64,000 nt of DNA from Xylanibacter ruminicola Ga6B6 (GCF_000687715.1 NZ_JHXD01000006.1:62001-126000); one strand, 5' to 3'. Shown: positions 46,113-55,912, counted from the stretch's first letter. The notes: generated by a model from the sequence alone, not told the origin. Program-made: numbers and translations.

Positions 46113-46144
46113 TTTGGAAGTTTCGCAGAAAAACGTTACTTTTG
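46113..46144 (+). promoter_or_regulatory. promoter of frr-rsgA
   Basis: TTTG (46113-46116), 20-nt spacer, TACTTTTG (46137-46144). Confidence 0.75.
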
Positions 46145-46174
46145 TCATCAGAAAATGACTAAAAGTACAAAAAT

Positions 46175-46735
46175 ATGGTTGACGTAAAAGAAATTTTAAA
46201 CAAGAGCGAAGAGCGCATGGAAATGGCTGCTATGTACCTCGAAGAGGAGCTGAACCGTATCCGTGCCGGCCGCGCCAACGTGGCTATTCTCGATGCTGTA
46301 CGTGTTGAAGTGTATGGCAGCAAGGTGCCCCTCAATCAGGTGGCTAACGTGAGTGTGCCCGATCCTCGTACCATTGCTATCAAGCCTTGGGATCGCAAGG
46401 AGATCCGTAACATTGAGAAGGCTATTATGGATAGCGACGTAGGTATCACTCCTGAGAATAATGGTGAGATTATCCGATTGAATATTCCACAGCCCACTGA
46501 GGAGCGTCGTCGCGATCTTACCAAGCAGTGCAACAAGATTGCCGAGAAGGCTAAGGTTGAGGTACGTAATGTGCGTGGTGATATCAAGGATAAACTGAAG
46601 AAAGCAATTAAGGACGGTCTGTCAGAGGACTTGGAGAAGGATGCTGAGGCTGAGCTCCAGAAGTTGCACGATAAGTTTATCAAGAAGATCGACGAGCTGA
46701 TTACGGCCAAGAATAAGGAAATCATGACCGTATAA
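46175..46735 (+). CDS. frr: ribosome recycling factor
   Basis: The 186-residue protein has the RRF signature: RIRAGRANVAILDAVRVEVYGSKVPLNQVANV, PWDRKEIRNIEKAIMDSDVGITP and PTEERRRDLTKQCNKIAEKAKVEVRNVR. With EF-G it splits ribosomes after termination. The rsgA start follows the frr stop with no gap. Confidence 0.98.
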   Translation: MVDVKEILNKSEERMEMAAMYLEEELNRIRAGRANVAILDAVRVEVYGSKVPLNQVANVSVPDPRTIAIKPWDRKEIRNIEKAIMDSDVGITPENNGEIIRLNIPQPTEERRRDLTKQCNKIAEKAKVEVRNVRGDIKDKLKKAIKDGLSEDLEKDAEAELQKLHDKFIKKIDELITAKNKEIMTV

Positions 46736-47665
46736 ATGCGCGGACTTGTTATTAAGAATACAGGCAGCTGGTACACCGTCTTAACCGACGATGGCCAGCT
46801 GATTGAGTGTAAGATAAAGGGTAACTTTCGATTGAAAGGTATCCGTAGTACTAACCCTGTAGCCGTGGGCGATAGGGTAGAGATTGTACCTAACAACGAG
46901 GGTACGGCTTTTATTACCGAGATCGAGGATCGCCGTAATTACATTATCCGTAAGAGTATCAATCTCTCTAAACAGAGTCATATCCTGGCGGCTAATGTCG
47001 ATCAGGCCATCTTGGTGGTTACAGTGGTAAACCCACAGACATCCACTACCTTTATTGATCGTTTCCTGGCTTCGGCCGAGGCTTATCGTGTGCCGGTTAT
47101 CCTGGTGTTTAATAAAACCGACTTGCTCGATGAAGATACACGTCGTTACCAAGAGGCAATGGTACATCTGTATCAAACCATAGGTTATGAGTGCTATCAG
47201 ATATCAGCCGAAACTGGTGCTGGTGTTGAGGCTTTGCAACCCTTGCTCAAGGATAAGATAACCTTGCTGAGTGGTAATAGTGGCGTAGGTAAGTCAACGC
47301 TCATTAATCGCTTGGTGCCTGGTGCCAGTCAGCGTACAGCCGAAATCAGCGATGCCCATAACACTGGTCAGCACACCACCACTTTCAGTGAGATGATACG
47401 GTTGGATGAGGGCTGGCTTATCGATACCCCAGGTATTAAGGGCTTTGGTACGTTCGATATGGAGCCAGAGGAGCTTACCAGCTATTTCAAGGAGATATTC
47501 CATTTCTCTCAAGATTGCAAATTCTCAAATTGTACCCATACCCACGAACCTGGTTGTGCTGTGCTCAAAGCACTCGAGGACCATTACATTGCCGAAAGCC
47601 GCTATCAGTCGTATCTCTCGATGCTCGAGGATAAGGACGAAGGCAAATATAGAGCAGCTTATTAA
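46736..47665 (+). CDS. rsgA: ribosome small subunit-dependent GTPase A
   Basis: The 309-residue circularly permuted GTPase has an OB fold (about 1-70), G4 NKTD (126-129), G1 GNSGVGKS (180-187), G3 DTPG (230-233) and a zinc site with Cys261, Cys266, His268 and Cys274. It helps mature the 30S subunit. Adjacent to frr with zero spacing, so both ribosome factors are coexpressed. Confidence 0.97.
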   Translation: MRGLVIKNTGSWYTVLTDDGQLIECKIKGNFRLKGIRSTNPVAVGDRVEIVPNNEGTAFITEIEDRRNYIIRKSINLSKQSHILAANVDQAILVVTVVNPQTSTTFIDRFLASAEAYRVPVILVFNKTDLLDEDTRRYQEAMVHLYQTIGYECYQISAETGAGVEALQPLLKDKITLLSGNSGVGKSTLINRLVPGASQRTAEISDAHNTGQHTTTFSEMIRLDEGWLIDTPGIKGFGTFDMEPEELTSYFKEIFHFSQDCKFSNCTHTHEPGCAVLKALEDHYIAESRYQSYLSMLEDKDEGKYRAAY

Positions 47666-47675
47666 ACAAACATAA

Positions 47676-50120
47676 ATGAAAAGACTTATTACAACACAAA
47701 TGCTGTTGACCATTGGCATGATGGCCACAGCCCAAGTAAAGACGCCTGTTACCGAATTCAATCTCGCAGGCCCTTATGCAGTTTCTACCCCTTTTGCTGT
47801 CGATACAGTTGATGTGCAGGGTAAGAAGTTCGATCCCATCTCACAGTTAGGCTCCATTGCTTTAACCTCTCAGTCTACAGGCAAGTTCTCTGGTCAGGTA
47901 CTCCCATCGTTGCCCGATAGTAAGAGTGTTGGCTTGCTGAGTTTCTATGTTAATAACTCCAATTTTATCAAGGGTAAGATTGAGGTTAAAGGTCCCAAGC
48001 ACTCCAAGCTATATATCGATGGTGTTGAGGCTGGCGGTGAGTTGAAACTTGCGCCCGAGCATCACACCTTCACCATCCAGTATCTGGCTGAGCCTAAGGA
48101 TACCGATTCTATTCAGGTGGTTTTCGATACACCCACAGCCATTACCTATCAGCTGACATCCAATCATCCCTATATGGTGCACGATCTGACTGATGGTAAG
48201 CGAGTTCGTGGTATCAATCTTTCGGCCGATGGTCAGTTTGCTTGTGTGTCTTATCAGACAACCGACCGTGGCGGTAACAGCCGTTGGAATTATGAGCTGC
48301 GTGATGTGAAGTCCGGTCGACTGATTTCGCAGCCTTCACGCAATCCAAGGTGGTTGCCAAAGAGCATCGCTTGGTTGGAAGAGGAGAAAGAGGGTAGTCA
48401 TCGCGTATTATATAAGGTTGATCCCAAGACAGGTGTCCGCACGCGTTTTGCTTATGATATTCCCGAAGGAAGCTACTCGGTTGCTCCTACCGAGGATTAT
48501 CTCATTTTTACACTTGAAGAGGAAGGTCCTAAGGAGGATAAGGAAGTATTCGAGGTTCTTGAGATGGACGATCGCCAGCCAGGTTGGCGCAAACGTAACT
48601 ATCTGGTCAAGTATGATATTAAAACGGGTGTTACCCAGCGCATGACCTTTGGTAACAAGGGCGAGTATCTGTATGATATCTCACAGGATGGTAGCAAACT
48701 GTTGGTAATCAGCAATCGCTCTCGTCTGACTAAGCGTCCTACCACTGTTTCTGATGTGTTTGTGATGGATGCCAAGACGCTGAAGGCTGATACGCTGCTT
48801 TCGGGTGCTGAATTCCTGGGCGGAGGCTCTTTCTCGCCTGATGGCTCGCAGATATTGTTTGTGGGTAATCCAGAGGCTTTTAATCGCATCGGTTGTCAGT
48901 TACCTGCCGAGGTTACACCTAGTATGACGGAGAATGAACTTTTCCTGTTTGATATCGCATCAAAACAGGTAAAGCCATTAACTAAGGATTTCGATCCTTC
49001 AATTAATGATGTCGATTGGTCGTGGGCTGATAGTCAGATTTACTTCTCAGCCGAAGATCGCGATTATGTCAATATGTTTGTGCTGAATCCGAAGACGGGG
49101 AATATTGCTAAACTGCCTGCTAAGGGCGATTATGCTTATCGCTTCAATATGGCTGCTCATGCTCCTGTGCTGGCATATCTGTCGTATAAAACGATGGAAC
49201 CTGCATCGGCCTATGTAGCTACTGTTAAGAATGCAAAGTTCAATGCTCATAGTATAATGTTCAATGGTGCTGAGGCACTTGGCGATGCTGAGATTGGTAC
49301 CTGTCAGGATTGGAACTTCACCAACAGTAAGGGCGATACCGTATATGGTCGTCTTTATCTGCCCAAGGATTTCGATGCAACCAAGAAGTATCCTATGATT
49401 GTTTACTACTATGGTGGCTGCTCGCCTGTGTCGCGTTATTTCGAATCTCCATACGCTCCACAGTATTGGAACTCTCTTGGTTATGTGGCCTATATCCTTG
49501 AGCCCAGTGGCGCTACAGGTTTTGGTCAGGAGTGGGCATCGCGCCATGTTAATACCGCTGGCCGTGGTCCTGCCGAGGATATCATCGAGGGCACTAAGAA
49601 AATCTGCGAGGCTCATCCATTTATTAATAAGGATAAGATTGGTTGTATGGGTGCTTCGTATGGTGGTTTTATGACTCAGTATCTGCAAACACAGACAGAT
49701 ATCTTTGCTGCCGCTGTTTCGCATGCTGGTATTGCCAACCACACCAGTTATTGGGGTGAAGGCTATTGGGGTTATAACTACAGCGAGGTGTCGATGGCCA
49801 ACAGCTATCCTTGGAGTCATCGTCAGTTGTATGTCGATCAGAGTCCGCTGTTCAATGCCGATAAGATCCACACCCCTCTGCTGTTACTCCATGGTAATGC
49901 CGATACCAACGTGCCACTCATCGAGAGTCTGCAGATGTTCACAGCGCTTAAGTTGCTAGGCCGCGAAGTATCGTTGGTAGAGGTTGAGGGTGAGAATCAT
50001 CATATTCTCGACTATTCAAAGAAAGAAAAATGGTTAGCCACCCAGATGGCTTGGTTCCAGAAGTGGTTGAAGGATGATTCTACCTGGTGGGACGCTCTCT
50101 ATCCCAAGAAACATCTTTAA
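47676..50120 (+). CDS. S9 family peptidase (dipeptidyl peptidase IV-like)
   Basis: The 814-residue protein has a short signal peptide (MKRLITTQMLLTIGMMATAQ), an N-terminal extension and beta-propeller (about 170-520) and a C-terminal alpha/beta hydrolase with the triad Ser661 (GASYGGF), Asp743 (NADTNVP) and His775 (ENHHI). It removes dipeptides or short peptides in the periplasm, which suits asaccharolytic peptide use. It starts 10 bp after rsgA and may be read from the same transcript. It ends at a bidirectional terminator. Confidence 0.93.
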   Translation: MKRLITTQMLLTIGMMATAQVKTPVTEFNLAGPYAVSTPFAVDTVDVQGKKFDPISQLGSIALTSQSTGKFSGQVLPSLPDSKSVGLLSFYVNNSNFIKGKIEVKGPKHSKLYIDGVEAGGELKLAPEHHTFTIQYLAEPKDTDSIQVVFDTPTAITYQLTSNHPYMVHDLTDGKRVRGINLSADGQFACVSYQTTDRGGNSRWNYELRDVKSGRLISQPSRNPRWLPKSIAWLEEEKEGSHRVLYKVDPKTGVRTRFAYDIPEGSYSVAPTEDYLIFTLEEEGPKEDKEVFEVLEMDDRQPGWRKRNYLVKYDIKTGVTQRMTFGNKGEYLYDISQDGSKLLVISNRSRLTKRPTTVSDVFVMDAKTLKADTLLSGAEFLGGGSFSPDGSQILFVGNPEAFNRIGCQLPAEVTPSMTENELFLFDIASKQVKPLTKDFDPSINDVDWSWADSQIYFSAEDRDYVNMFVLNPKTGNIAKLPAKGDYAYRFNMAAHAPVLAYLSYKTMEPASAYVATVKNAKFNAHSIMFNGAEALGDAEIGTCQDWNFTNSKGDTVYGRLYLPKDFDATKKYPMIVYYYGGCSPVSRYFESPYAPQYWNSLGYVAYILEPSGATGFGQEWASRHVNTAGRGPAEDIIEGTKKICEAHPFINKDKIGCMGASYGGFMTQYLQTQTDIFAAAVSHAGIANHTSYWGEGYWGYNYSEVSMANSYPWSHRQLYVDQSPLFNADKIHTPLLLLHGNADTNVPLIESLQMFTALKLLGREVSLVEVEGENHHILDYSKKEKWLATQMAWFQKWLKDDSTWWDALYPKKHL

Positions 50121-50122
50121 TA

Positions 50123-50162
50123 AACAATAAATCCCTCGCCAGTAAGCGAGGGATTTATTGTT
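50123..50162. terminator. bidirectional terminator, 17-bp perfect stem
   Basis: AACAATAAATCCCTCGC at 50123-50139 pairs with positions 50146-50162 around a 6-nt loop. The stem overlaps the stop codon of the convergent hydrolase gene. The identical stem recurs at 53866-53905. Confidence 0.92.
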
Positions 50163-51360
50163 ATAGCGTCTTTACCCAACCAACAATATCTGCAAGTACC
50201 TCTTCAGCTATGGTCTCTTCAATATTGTAGTATTCATCAGGACGACCTGTGTCGCAGTGCTGAAACAGATGGTTCAGTCCTTCGCACTCTTTGATGACCG
50301 TCTTTTTGTTCTTTGGCAGCAGGCGACGTAGTACTGGGATGTTTTGTGCAGCTGGCACCTGACAATCCTTGGTGCCATTGAGCGCCAGTACTGGGCACTT
50401 GGTGTTGTTGATATTCTGTGTGGGATCATAATCCATAAACCACTCCAACCACTTGTTGCCCTTCATCATATTGCGCAGATACTCCATGGTGATACCTTTG
50501 GCCAGCGGACTGCCACTGTTTCTGGTCTGATACAGCAGGATGCTATCACCCTTGACGGCAGGACCTGCCAGCGACACGATGAAGTCGACCTTCTTCTGTG
50601 CCCCCAGCATAAAAGCTATCAGTCCACCCTCGCTATGCCCCAGCAATCCAACCTTTTTGAATCGTTTCTGAGCACGCAACCACTCGATACCTGCTGCGGC
50701 ATCTTCTGCCAGGTCGGCCGATGTGGCATTCTTCATATCGCCACCTACTGATTGGCCTGTGGCGCGATCGTCATAGCGCAGTGTGGCTATGCCAGCGCGC
50801 GCCAGGCGGTCAGCAATCACTGCAAAGGGCTTGTGGGCATAGATTTCTTCATCGCGATTCTCTGGTCCGCTGCCTGTCACCATAATTATTACGCACTTAG
50901 CTCTGCCTTTGGGTACGGTTAGTGTGCCTGCCAGTGTGGCGCCAGCCTTGGCGTTGGTAAATGTCACCTCCTCTGTGGTATAGGGGAATGGGCCTTTTGG
51001 CGTCTGTGGGCGATTGGGACCATCGGGTGAAATCTCTTTCATGTTGAGCGGTAACTTCATGCCATGCTGGGTGAAAGAGCCCTGCAATTTCCCATCTACA
51101 AAGCGAGCTACGTATGTAGCGCCAAGCGATTTGACACTGACCTTTATTGAGTCGTTAGTAAGCAGGTCGACAGTGGCAGGGATGCCTGTTGCACCTTGTG
51201 CAGGACTGTCGAGTGTACATTTGTCATCGACAAGATTCAGTACAATGGGCAGTTTCTGCCCCATGGCTTCCAGTTCGCCACTCCAACTCCTGCGTATCTC
51301 CTGCGCATTAGCTGAAAGGCCTATGCAGGCTAAGATTAGGGTGATGAATAGTTTTTTCAT
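50161..51360 (-). CDS. secreted alpha/beta hydrolase
   Basis: The 399-residue protein has a signal peptide (MKKLFITLILACIGLSANAQ), an N-terminal DUF3887-like/beta domain (about 20-120) and an alpha/beta hydrolase domain with MVTGSGPENRDEE, nucleophile elbow GHSEGG, and a C-terminal KDCQVP..GLNHLFQH region carrying Asp and His. The EGLNHLFQ end resembles periplasmic acyl or peptide hydrolases of Bacteroidales; the substrate is unknown. The Arc-like gene lies 12 bp upstream in the same direction. Confidence 0.9.
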   Translation of the reverse strand: MKKLFITLILACIGLSANAQEIRRSWSGELEAMGQKLPIVLNLVDDKCTLDSPAQGATGIPATVDLLTNDSIKVSVKSLGATYVARFVDGKLQGSFTQHGMKLPLNMKEISPDGPNRPQTPKGPFPYTTEEVTFTNAKAGATLAGTLTVPKGRAKCVIIMVTGSGPENRDEEIYAHKPFAVIADRLARAGIATLRYDDRATGQSVGGDMKNATSADLAEDAAAGIEWLRAQKRFKKVGLLGHSEGGLIAFMLGAQKKVDFIVSLAGPAVKGDSILLYQTRNSGSPLAKGITMEYLRNMMKGNKWLEWFMDYDPTQNINNTKCPVLALNGTKDCQVPAAQNIPVLRRLLPKNKKTVIKECEGLNHLFQHCDTGRPDEYYNIEETIAEEVLADIVGWVKTL

Positions 51361-51372
51361 TTCGCTTTTACT

Positions 51373-51564
51373 TTAATCTTCTCTGGTTTCATTGTCTTTC
51401 TTCTTTTTAGGTAGACGCTTGGCTTTGCGCAGGGCCTCTGTGATGATCCACTGCAGCTGGCCATTGGTGCTGCGGAACTCGTCCGCAGCCCAGGCCTCTA
51501 TCGCGTCCATCGTGTCGCTATCAACACGCAGGATAAAACTCTTAGTGGATTTCTTTTCAGCCAT
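51373..51564 (-). CDS. Arc-like ribbon-helix-helix protein
   Basis: The 63-residue protein contains KSFILRVDSDTMDAIEAWAADE and NGQLQWIITEALRKAKR, the pattern of an Arc-type ribbon-helix-helix DNA-binding domain with a Lys-rich tail. No toxin gene is adjacent. It sits between an SPFH gene (13 bp upstream) and the hydrolase gene, so the three may form one transcript that it helps regulate; this is inferred from context only. Confidence 0.8.
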   Translation of the reverse strand: MAEKKSTKSFILRVDSDTMDAIEAWAADEFRSTNGQLQWIITEALRKAKRLPKKKKDNETRED

Positions 51565-51577
51565 TAATTATCAATTA

Positions 51578-52543
51578 TTAATGATTTAACGTTCCTGTAT
51601 TGACTACTGGTTGAGCATTGTCGTCGCCACAGAGCACTACCAGCAGATTGCTAACCATGGCAGCCTTCTTGTCGTCGTCGAGTTCTACTATCTCCTCGTC
51701 GGCCAGTTTGTCGAGAGCCATCTTAACCATCGATACAGCGCCTTCTACTATCTTTTCGCGTGCAGTGATGATGGCACTGGCCTGTTGGCGGCGAAGCATT
51801 ACGGCTGCAATCTCAGGAGCGTAGGCCAGATAGTTGATGCGAGCCTCTACCACCTCGATACCTGCCAGAGCCAGACGCTCATCCAACTTCTGTTCAAGCT
51901 GCTCATTTATCTCATCAGCGCTCGAGCGCAGGGTGGGCTCGCCAGTTTTGGTGTCCTCATCGTCGTAGGCATACTGACCGGCCACCTGTCGCAGGGCAGC
52001 ATCACTCTGTACACGTACAAAGTTCTCCAGAGCGTTCATCAGTCCCTTGGTATCAGCGCCAACGGTGTTGGGGGCAGCAGCCATGGTCTGAGTGTCTACC
52101 TCGAACAGAGCTTTGTAGGTGTCCTTCAGTTTCCAAACCAGCACCAGACCAATCATCACTGGATTACCAGTCTTATCGTTCACCTTGATAGGCTCAGCGT
52201 CCAGGTTGCGAGCACGCAGACTAACCTTCTTGGTGCCATAGAATGGGTTGATCCAGAAGAAACCAGTCTGTGCGAATGTGCCGCTGTACTTACCAAACCA
52301 TGTGGTAACGCGGGCCTCGTTGGGTTCCAACTGCATGTGGCCGCACCACATTATTATATTAACGATGATCATCACGCCGCAAAGTCCAAGCAGCCATCCG
52401 CCCTGCGAACCACCAGTAGCGTCGAGCATAATGATGCTCTCAACGATACCAACAATCGTCAGAATTAGAACTGCGATATTTACAAACAGCATCAGGAATC
52501 CATTCAGTACCGATCCTCTGAACTCAAACTCTTTTGTTTCCAT
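51578..52543 (-). CDS. SPFH domain-containing membrane protein
   Basis: The 321-residue protein has two N-terminal helices (about 12-35 and 45-65), the SPFH/band-7 core (about 75-220, with [20 protein letters not shown] and [29 protein letters not shown]) and a C-terminal helix. This is the form often encoded next to an Arc-type gene in Bacteroidales. SPFH proteins form ring-like scaffolds in membranes; the role here is unknown. Confidence 0.92.
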   Translation of the reverse strand: METKEFEFRGSVLNGFLMLFVNIAVLILTIVGIVESIIMLDATGGSQGGWLLGLCGVMIIVNIIMWCGHMQLEPNEARVTTWFGKYSGTFAQTGFFWINPFYGTKKVSLRARNLDAEPIKVNDKTGNPVMIGLVLVWKLKDTYKALFEVDTQTMAAAPNTVGADTKGLMNALENFVRVQSDAALRQVAGQYAYDDEDTKTGEPTLRSSADEINEQLEQKLDERLALAGIEVVEARINYLAYAPEIAAVMLRRQQASAIITAREKIVEGAVSMVKMALDKLADEEIVELDDDKKAAMVSNLLVVLCGDDNAQPVVNTGTLNH

Positions 52544-52593
52544 AATCTTAATGTTTAATATTTATAATTCGATTTGATATCATTTTGATATCG

Positions 52594-52601
52594 CAAAGAT
52601 A
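52594..52601 (-). promoter_or_regulatory. -7 promoter element of the SPFH unit
   Basis: TATCTTTG on the minus strand, 51 bp before the ATG; the -33 site is ATTG with a 19-nt spacer. Confidence 0.5.
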
Positions 52602-52652
52602 TGAAGTGTTTTCGAACTGACAATGGATTTTGAGTAAACATTAACCATATTT

Positions 52653-52694
52653 AACTATCAACTATCAATTATCAATTGTCAATTATCAATTATT
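52653..52694. repeat. 7-bp tandem repeat, six units
   Basis: Six consecutive units of AA[CT]T[AG]T[CT] fill the gap between the SPFH gene and mnmA. It is likely a simple-sequence tract. Confidence 0.8.
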
Positions 52695-52750
52695 TAGTAC
52701 CTTTGAGCTTTGCTCGAAGATAGGCTGCATCTCAGAAAAACCCAAATAAA

Positions 52751-52782
52751 TTTGGTTTTTCATTCGATTTGCACTATCTTTG
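52751..52782 (+). promoter_or_regulatory. promoter of mnmA, abutting the start codon
   Basis: TTTG (52751-52754), 20-nt spacer, TATCTTTG (52775-52782). Only CACCC separates it from the ATG at 52788, so a leaderless mRNA is predicted. Confidence 0.8.
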
Positions 52783-52787
52783 CACCC

Positions 52788-53867
52788 ATGAATATCAAGG
52801 AGATAGAGAATAAGCGTATAGCTGTGCTGCTCTCAGGCGGTGTAGACAGCAGTGTGGTGGTGCACGAGTTTGCCCAGCTGGGTCTGCACCCTGACTGCTT
52901 CTATATTAAGATAGGTCCTGAGGAGCAGGAGGAGTGGGACTGCTCTAGCGAGGAGGACCTGGAGATGGCTACGGCCGTATCGCACAAGTACGGCTGTAAG
53001 CTGGAGGTGATAGACTGCCACAAGGAGTACTGGGATCAGGTTACTAAGTACACCATGGACAAAGTGCGCGCAGGACTGACACCCAACCCTGACGTGATGT
53101 GTAACCGTCTGATTAAGTTTGGAGCCTTTGATGAGAAGCGTGGTCACGACTACGACCTGATAGCCACTGGTCACTACGCTATGACAGAGATAGATGCTGA
53201 GGGCAACAAGTGGCTCTGTACCAGTCCTGACCCGGTGAAGGATCAGACTGACTTTCTGGCACAGATAGCCGACTGGCAGTTGAAGAAGGCCCTCTTCCCA
53301 ATAGGGCACTATGTGAAGGACGAGGTGCGTGTAATTGCTGAGCGCGAGCACTTGGTTAACGCCAAGCGTAAGGACTCGCAGGGCATCTGTTTCTTGGGCA
53401 AGATTAATTATAACGACTATATCCGCAGATACTTAGGCGAGCAGCCTGGCGATGTGATCGAACTGGAAACTGGCAAGCGTATAGGCGAGCACAAGGGCCT
53501 TTGGTTCCATACTATTGGTCAGCGCAAGGGCATGGGTTTTGGCGGTGGTCCTTGGTTTGTGGTTAAGAAAGATGTGGATAATAATATATTATATGTGTCG
53601 CATGGCTACGATCCAGAAACTGCTTATAAGGCCGACTTCCCTGTGCACGATTTCCATTTCCTGACCAAGGAGTTGCAATCTACTGAGGTTACCTTTAAGA
53701 TTCGTCATACCCCAGAATACCATCCGGCTACCTTAGAATGGACAAGTCCAAACACGTGCATGGTTCACTCAAAAGATAAAATTCATGGTGTGGCACCTGG
53801 TCAGTTCTGTGTGGTTTACGACAAGGATCATCACCGCTGCTTAGGCTCAGGCGAAATCACCATTTAA
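52788..53867 (+). CDS. mnmA: tRNA-specific 2-thiouridylase MnmA
   Basis: The 359-residue enzyme puts sulphur on U34 of tRNA-Glu, -Gln and -Lys. It has the PP-loop SGGVDSS (16-22), the catalytic Cys105 in TPNPDVMCNRLIKF and Cys201 in KDSQGICFLG, and the C-terminal beta barrel. A longer frame begins at 52710, but its 26 extra codons run through the promoter, so 52788 is used. The same product acts on the tRNA-Gln encoded at 4900 in principle (its CTG form is not a U34 tRNA, so it would not be a substrate). Confidence 0.95.
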   Translation: MNIKEIENKRIAVLLSGGVDSSVVVHEFAQLGLHPDCFYIKIGPEEQEEWDCSSEEDLEMATAVSHKYGCKLEVIDCHKEYWDQVTKYTMDKVRAGLTPNPDVMCNRLIKFGAFDEKRGHDYDLIATGHYAMTEIDAEGNKWLCTSPDPVKDQTDFLAQIADWQLKKALFPIGHYVKDEVRVIAEREHLVNAKRKDSQGICFLGKINYNDYIRRYLGEQPGDVIELETGKRIGEHKGLWFHTIGQRKGMGFGGGPWFVVKKDVDNNILYVSHGYDPETAYKADFPVHDFHFLTKELQSTEVTFKIRHTPEYHPATLEWTSPNTCMVHSKDKIHGVAPGQFCVVYDKDHHRCLGSGEITI

Positions 53868-53905
53868 CAATAAATCCCTCGCCGATAAGCGAGGGATTTA
53901 TTGTT
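53866..53905. terminator. bidirectional terminator, identical stem to 50123
   Basis: AACAATAAATCCCTCGC (53866-53882) pairs with 53889-53905 around CGATAA. Both arms match the terminator 3.7 kb upstream exactly. Confidence 0.92.
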
Positions 53906-53906
53906 T

Positions 53907-55805
53907 TTATTTCTTTGTAAAACTACTGAAGTAATTCATACAAACTCTCTGCCATTCCTTGGCATTTTCAAGTTGGTGCTGTAAGCGGGCATCTACTTCC
54001 TGCCAGCGCTGCTCGTCGATGTTGGGCTTGGCTTCGTTCCAGATGCGGATGAAGTCCTCAACCTCTTCTACACCACGTGCGTAGCGGTAGTTCATCTCCT
54101 CAAGCACGGTGCGACCACTCTTCAGTCGGTAGCTCCATGGCACACGGTGGAACCACAGCAGGTAGCGCTCAGGGCAGGTGTTGATGTTGTCGTACAGTGT
54201 GCAGTAAGGCTCGCGATACTGTGCGGTGGCATTCGAACCTGTATGTGTGCGGTCGAAACCAATGCTGTCGTTGTTGGCCTTGTGGTAGTAAACCGGGCAC
54301 CACTCCAAGGGTACGTGTGCATTGTAACCGTCAGGCTCGGGACCATAGTGCTCGTCAAAAGCAAAGATGTGATGCAATCCGATAGGCATCATGTAATCTA
54401 CACAAGCTTCACGACTGCGCAGCATCATCGACTTTAATGCTTCGTTATTCGATGCATCAAAAGTCTGTCCCAGCCACTCCTGGGCGATAGTCTCTGAAGT
54501 CAGGGCAGGGTTCCATGCCAGACGGCCAAAGGCATACCAGTTGGCCTGTGAGAAGTGGTGACCGCACCAGTTCTTGTCGAGTCCAATATTGGCTACACCA
54601 GCAATACCTACCAGCTTTTTAGGTGCAACAAATCCGAAGAACTCACGCCACATAGGAGCCAAGTAGGTAAGATGGCGCGACTGTCCTAAGTACTCCTGAG
54701 TAATCTGCAGTTCAGCCATCTGTTTGGTCTTTTTGATATTGTCGAAGATAGGTGCGTAGGGTTCGCGTGGCTGGAAATCCAACGGACCGTTCTTTGATTG
54801 CAGAATCACGTTATCGCGGAACTTGCCGTCTAAGTCCTTAAACTCGCTTACTGCCTGCTTTACACGGTCCTCGCCACTGTGGGCAGCGCCATATACAAAG
54901 CTTCGCCACATGATAATACCACCGTATGGTTTCACGGCATCGGCCAGCATGTTGGCACCATCAGCGTGTGTGCGCTTGTAGTCGAATGGCCCAGGCTGTC
55001 CCTCTGAGTTAGCCTTTACCAGGAATCCTCCAAAGTCAGGAATCTGTGCGTAAATCTCCTTGGCCTTAGCTTTCCACCAGGCTTTTACCTGGGCATTCAG
55101 TGGGTCGGCAGTCTTTACAGGCTTGCCACCGTTGAATCCCTTGGCAGGAATGCTCATGGGTGAGGCGAAGTTTACCGACAGATACACCTTGATGCCGTAA
55201 GGGCGCAGAATGTCGGCATACTGTTTTACCTTATTAATATATATAGCCGACAGCATCTTAGGCGATGCATTTACATTATTCAGTACTGTGCCATTGATAC
55301 CGATTGAAGCGTTGGCACGTGCATATTCTTTTATCAGTTCTGCGTCGATGGGCTGGTCGGGATCCTCAACAAAAATGGTGCGACCATGGAATTTTCTTTC
55401 GCCGGCTTTGCCTTTCCAGAAAATGCTTAATCCTGCATAACCACGCTCGATGGTACCATTCAGGTTGTCCCAGTGGTTCAATATGCGCAGTTTGTAGAAT
55501 GGCTTGCTGCCAGTGGTTTCACCACGCAGCATTGCATAAGCACCATACAAAAGCCCTATTTCATTTTTTGCAGTGATGGTGCTTCCACTGATACGATAAG
55601 CATCCTCATCGTAACTTGGATCAATAATAAGGGTGGCTTGGTCACCCTGATAGTACGCTCTCAGTTCCTGGGCTGCTATACACTCAGGTCCTGTAACTTT
55701 TGCTTTGTTAATAGGTTGGTACCTCAGCCACAACTGGTGACCGTCTTCTGCCTTTGCCATCCCAGCAAAGACCAATGCCATTAAGAGTAATGTTAGTTTC
55801 TTCAT
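53907..55805 (-). CDS. alpha-glucuronidase, GH67
   Basis: The 632-residue protein has a signal peptide (MKKLTLLLMALVFAGMAKA) and the GH67 layout: an N-terminal beta domain (about 20-130, with the DGHQLWLRY opening), a TIM barrel (for example GYAGLSIFWKGKAGERKF, YARANASIGINGTVLNNV, DFGGFLVKANSEGQPGP) and a C-terminal helical domain. GH67 enzymes remove 4-O-methyl-glucuronic acid from the ends of glucuronoxylan oligosaccharides. It is divergent from a GH35 gene; no SusC/D pair or xylanase lies in the window. Confidence 0.94.
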   Translation of the reverse strand: MKKLTLLLMALVFAGMAKAEDGHQLWLRYQPINKAKVTGPECIAAQELRAYYQGDQATLIIDPSYDEDAYRISGSTITAKNEIGLLYGAYAMLRGETTGSKPFYKLRILNHWDNLNGTIERGYAGLSIFWKGKAGERKFHGRTIFVEDPDQPIDAELIKEYARANASIGINGTVLNNVNASPKMLSAIYINKVKQYADILRPYGIKVYLSVNFASPMSIPAKGFNGGKPVKTADPLNAQVKAWWKAKAKEIYAQIPDFGGFLVKANSEGQPGPFDYKRTHADGANMLADAVKPYGGIIMWRSFVYGAAHSGEDRVKQAVSEFKDLDGKFRDNVILQSKNGPLDFQPREPYAPIFDNIKKTKQMAELQITQEYLGQSRHLTYLAPMWREFFGFVAPKKLVGIAGVANIGLDKNWCGHHFSQANWYAFGRLAWNPALTSETIAQEWLGQTFDASNNEALKSMMLRSREACVDYMMPIGLHHIFAFDEHYGPEPDGYNAHVPLEWCPVYYHKANNDSIGFDRTHTGSNATAQYREPYCTLYDNINTCPERYLLWFHRVPWSYRLKSGRTVLEEMNYRYARGVEEVEDFIRIWNEAKPNIDEQRWQEVDARLQHQLENAKEWQRVCMNYFSSFTKK

Positions 55806-55825
55806 ATTTATTGATAATTTTGTTG

Positions 55826-55833
55826 CAAAAATA
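55826..55833 (-). promoter_or_regulatory. -7 promoter element of the GH67 gene
   Basis: TATTTTTG on the minus strand, 21 bp before the ATG; no clear -33. Confidence 0.45.
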
Positions 55834-55876
55834 TAAAAAATCTGTGTAATCCGCGTAATCCGTGCCTAAAAATTTG

Positions 55877-55884
55877 TACCTTTG
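55877..55884 (+). promoter_or_regulatory. -7 promoter element of the GH35 gene
   Basis: TACCTTTG on the plus strand, 28 bp before the ATG; no clear -33. Confidence 0.55.
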
Positions 55885-55912
55885 CACCAAATAACGAAAT
55901 AAAAGATACAAA

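Noticed and set aside
51373-51564. Antitoxin of a toxin-antitoxin pair
   Set aside because: No small toxin gene flanks the Arc-like protein; neighbours are an SPFH protein and a hydrolase.
52710-52787. N-terminal extension of MnmA by 26 codons
   Set aside because: The extension overlaps the promoter and is unlike MnmA N-termini; the PP-loop lies at its normal distance from the ATG at 52788.
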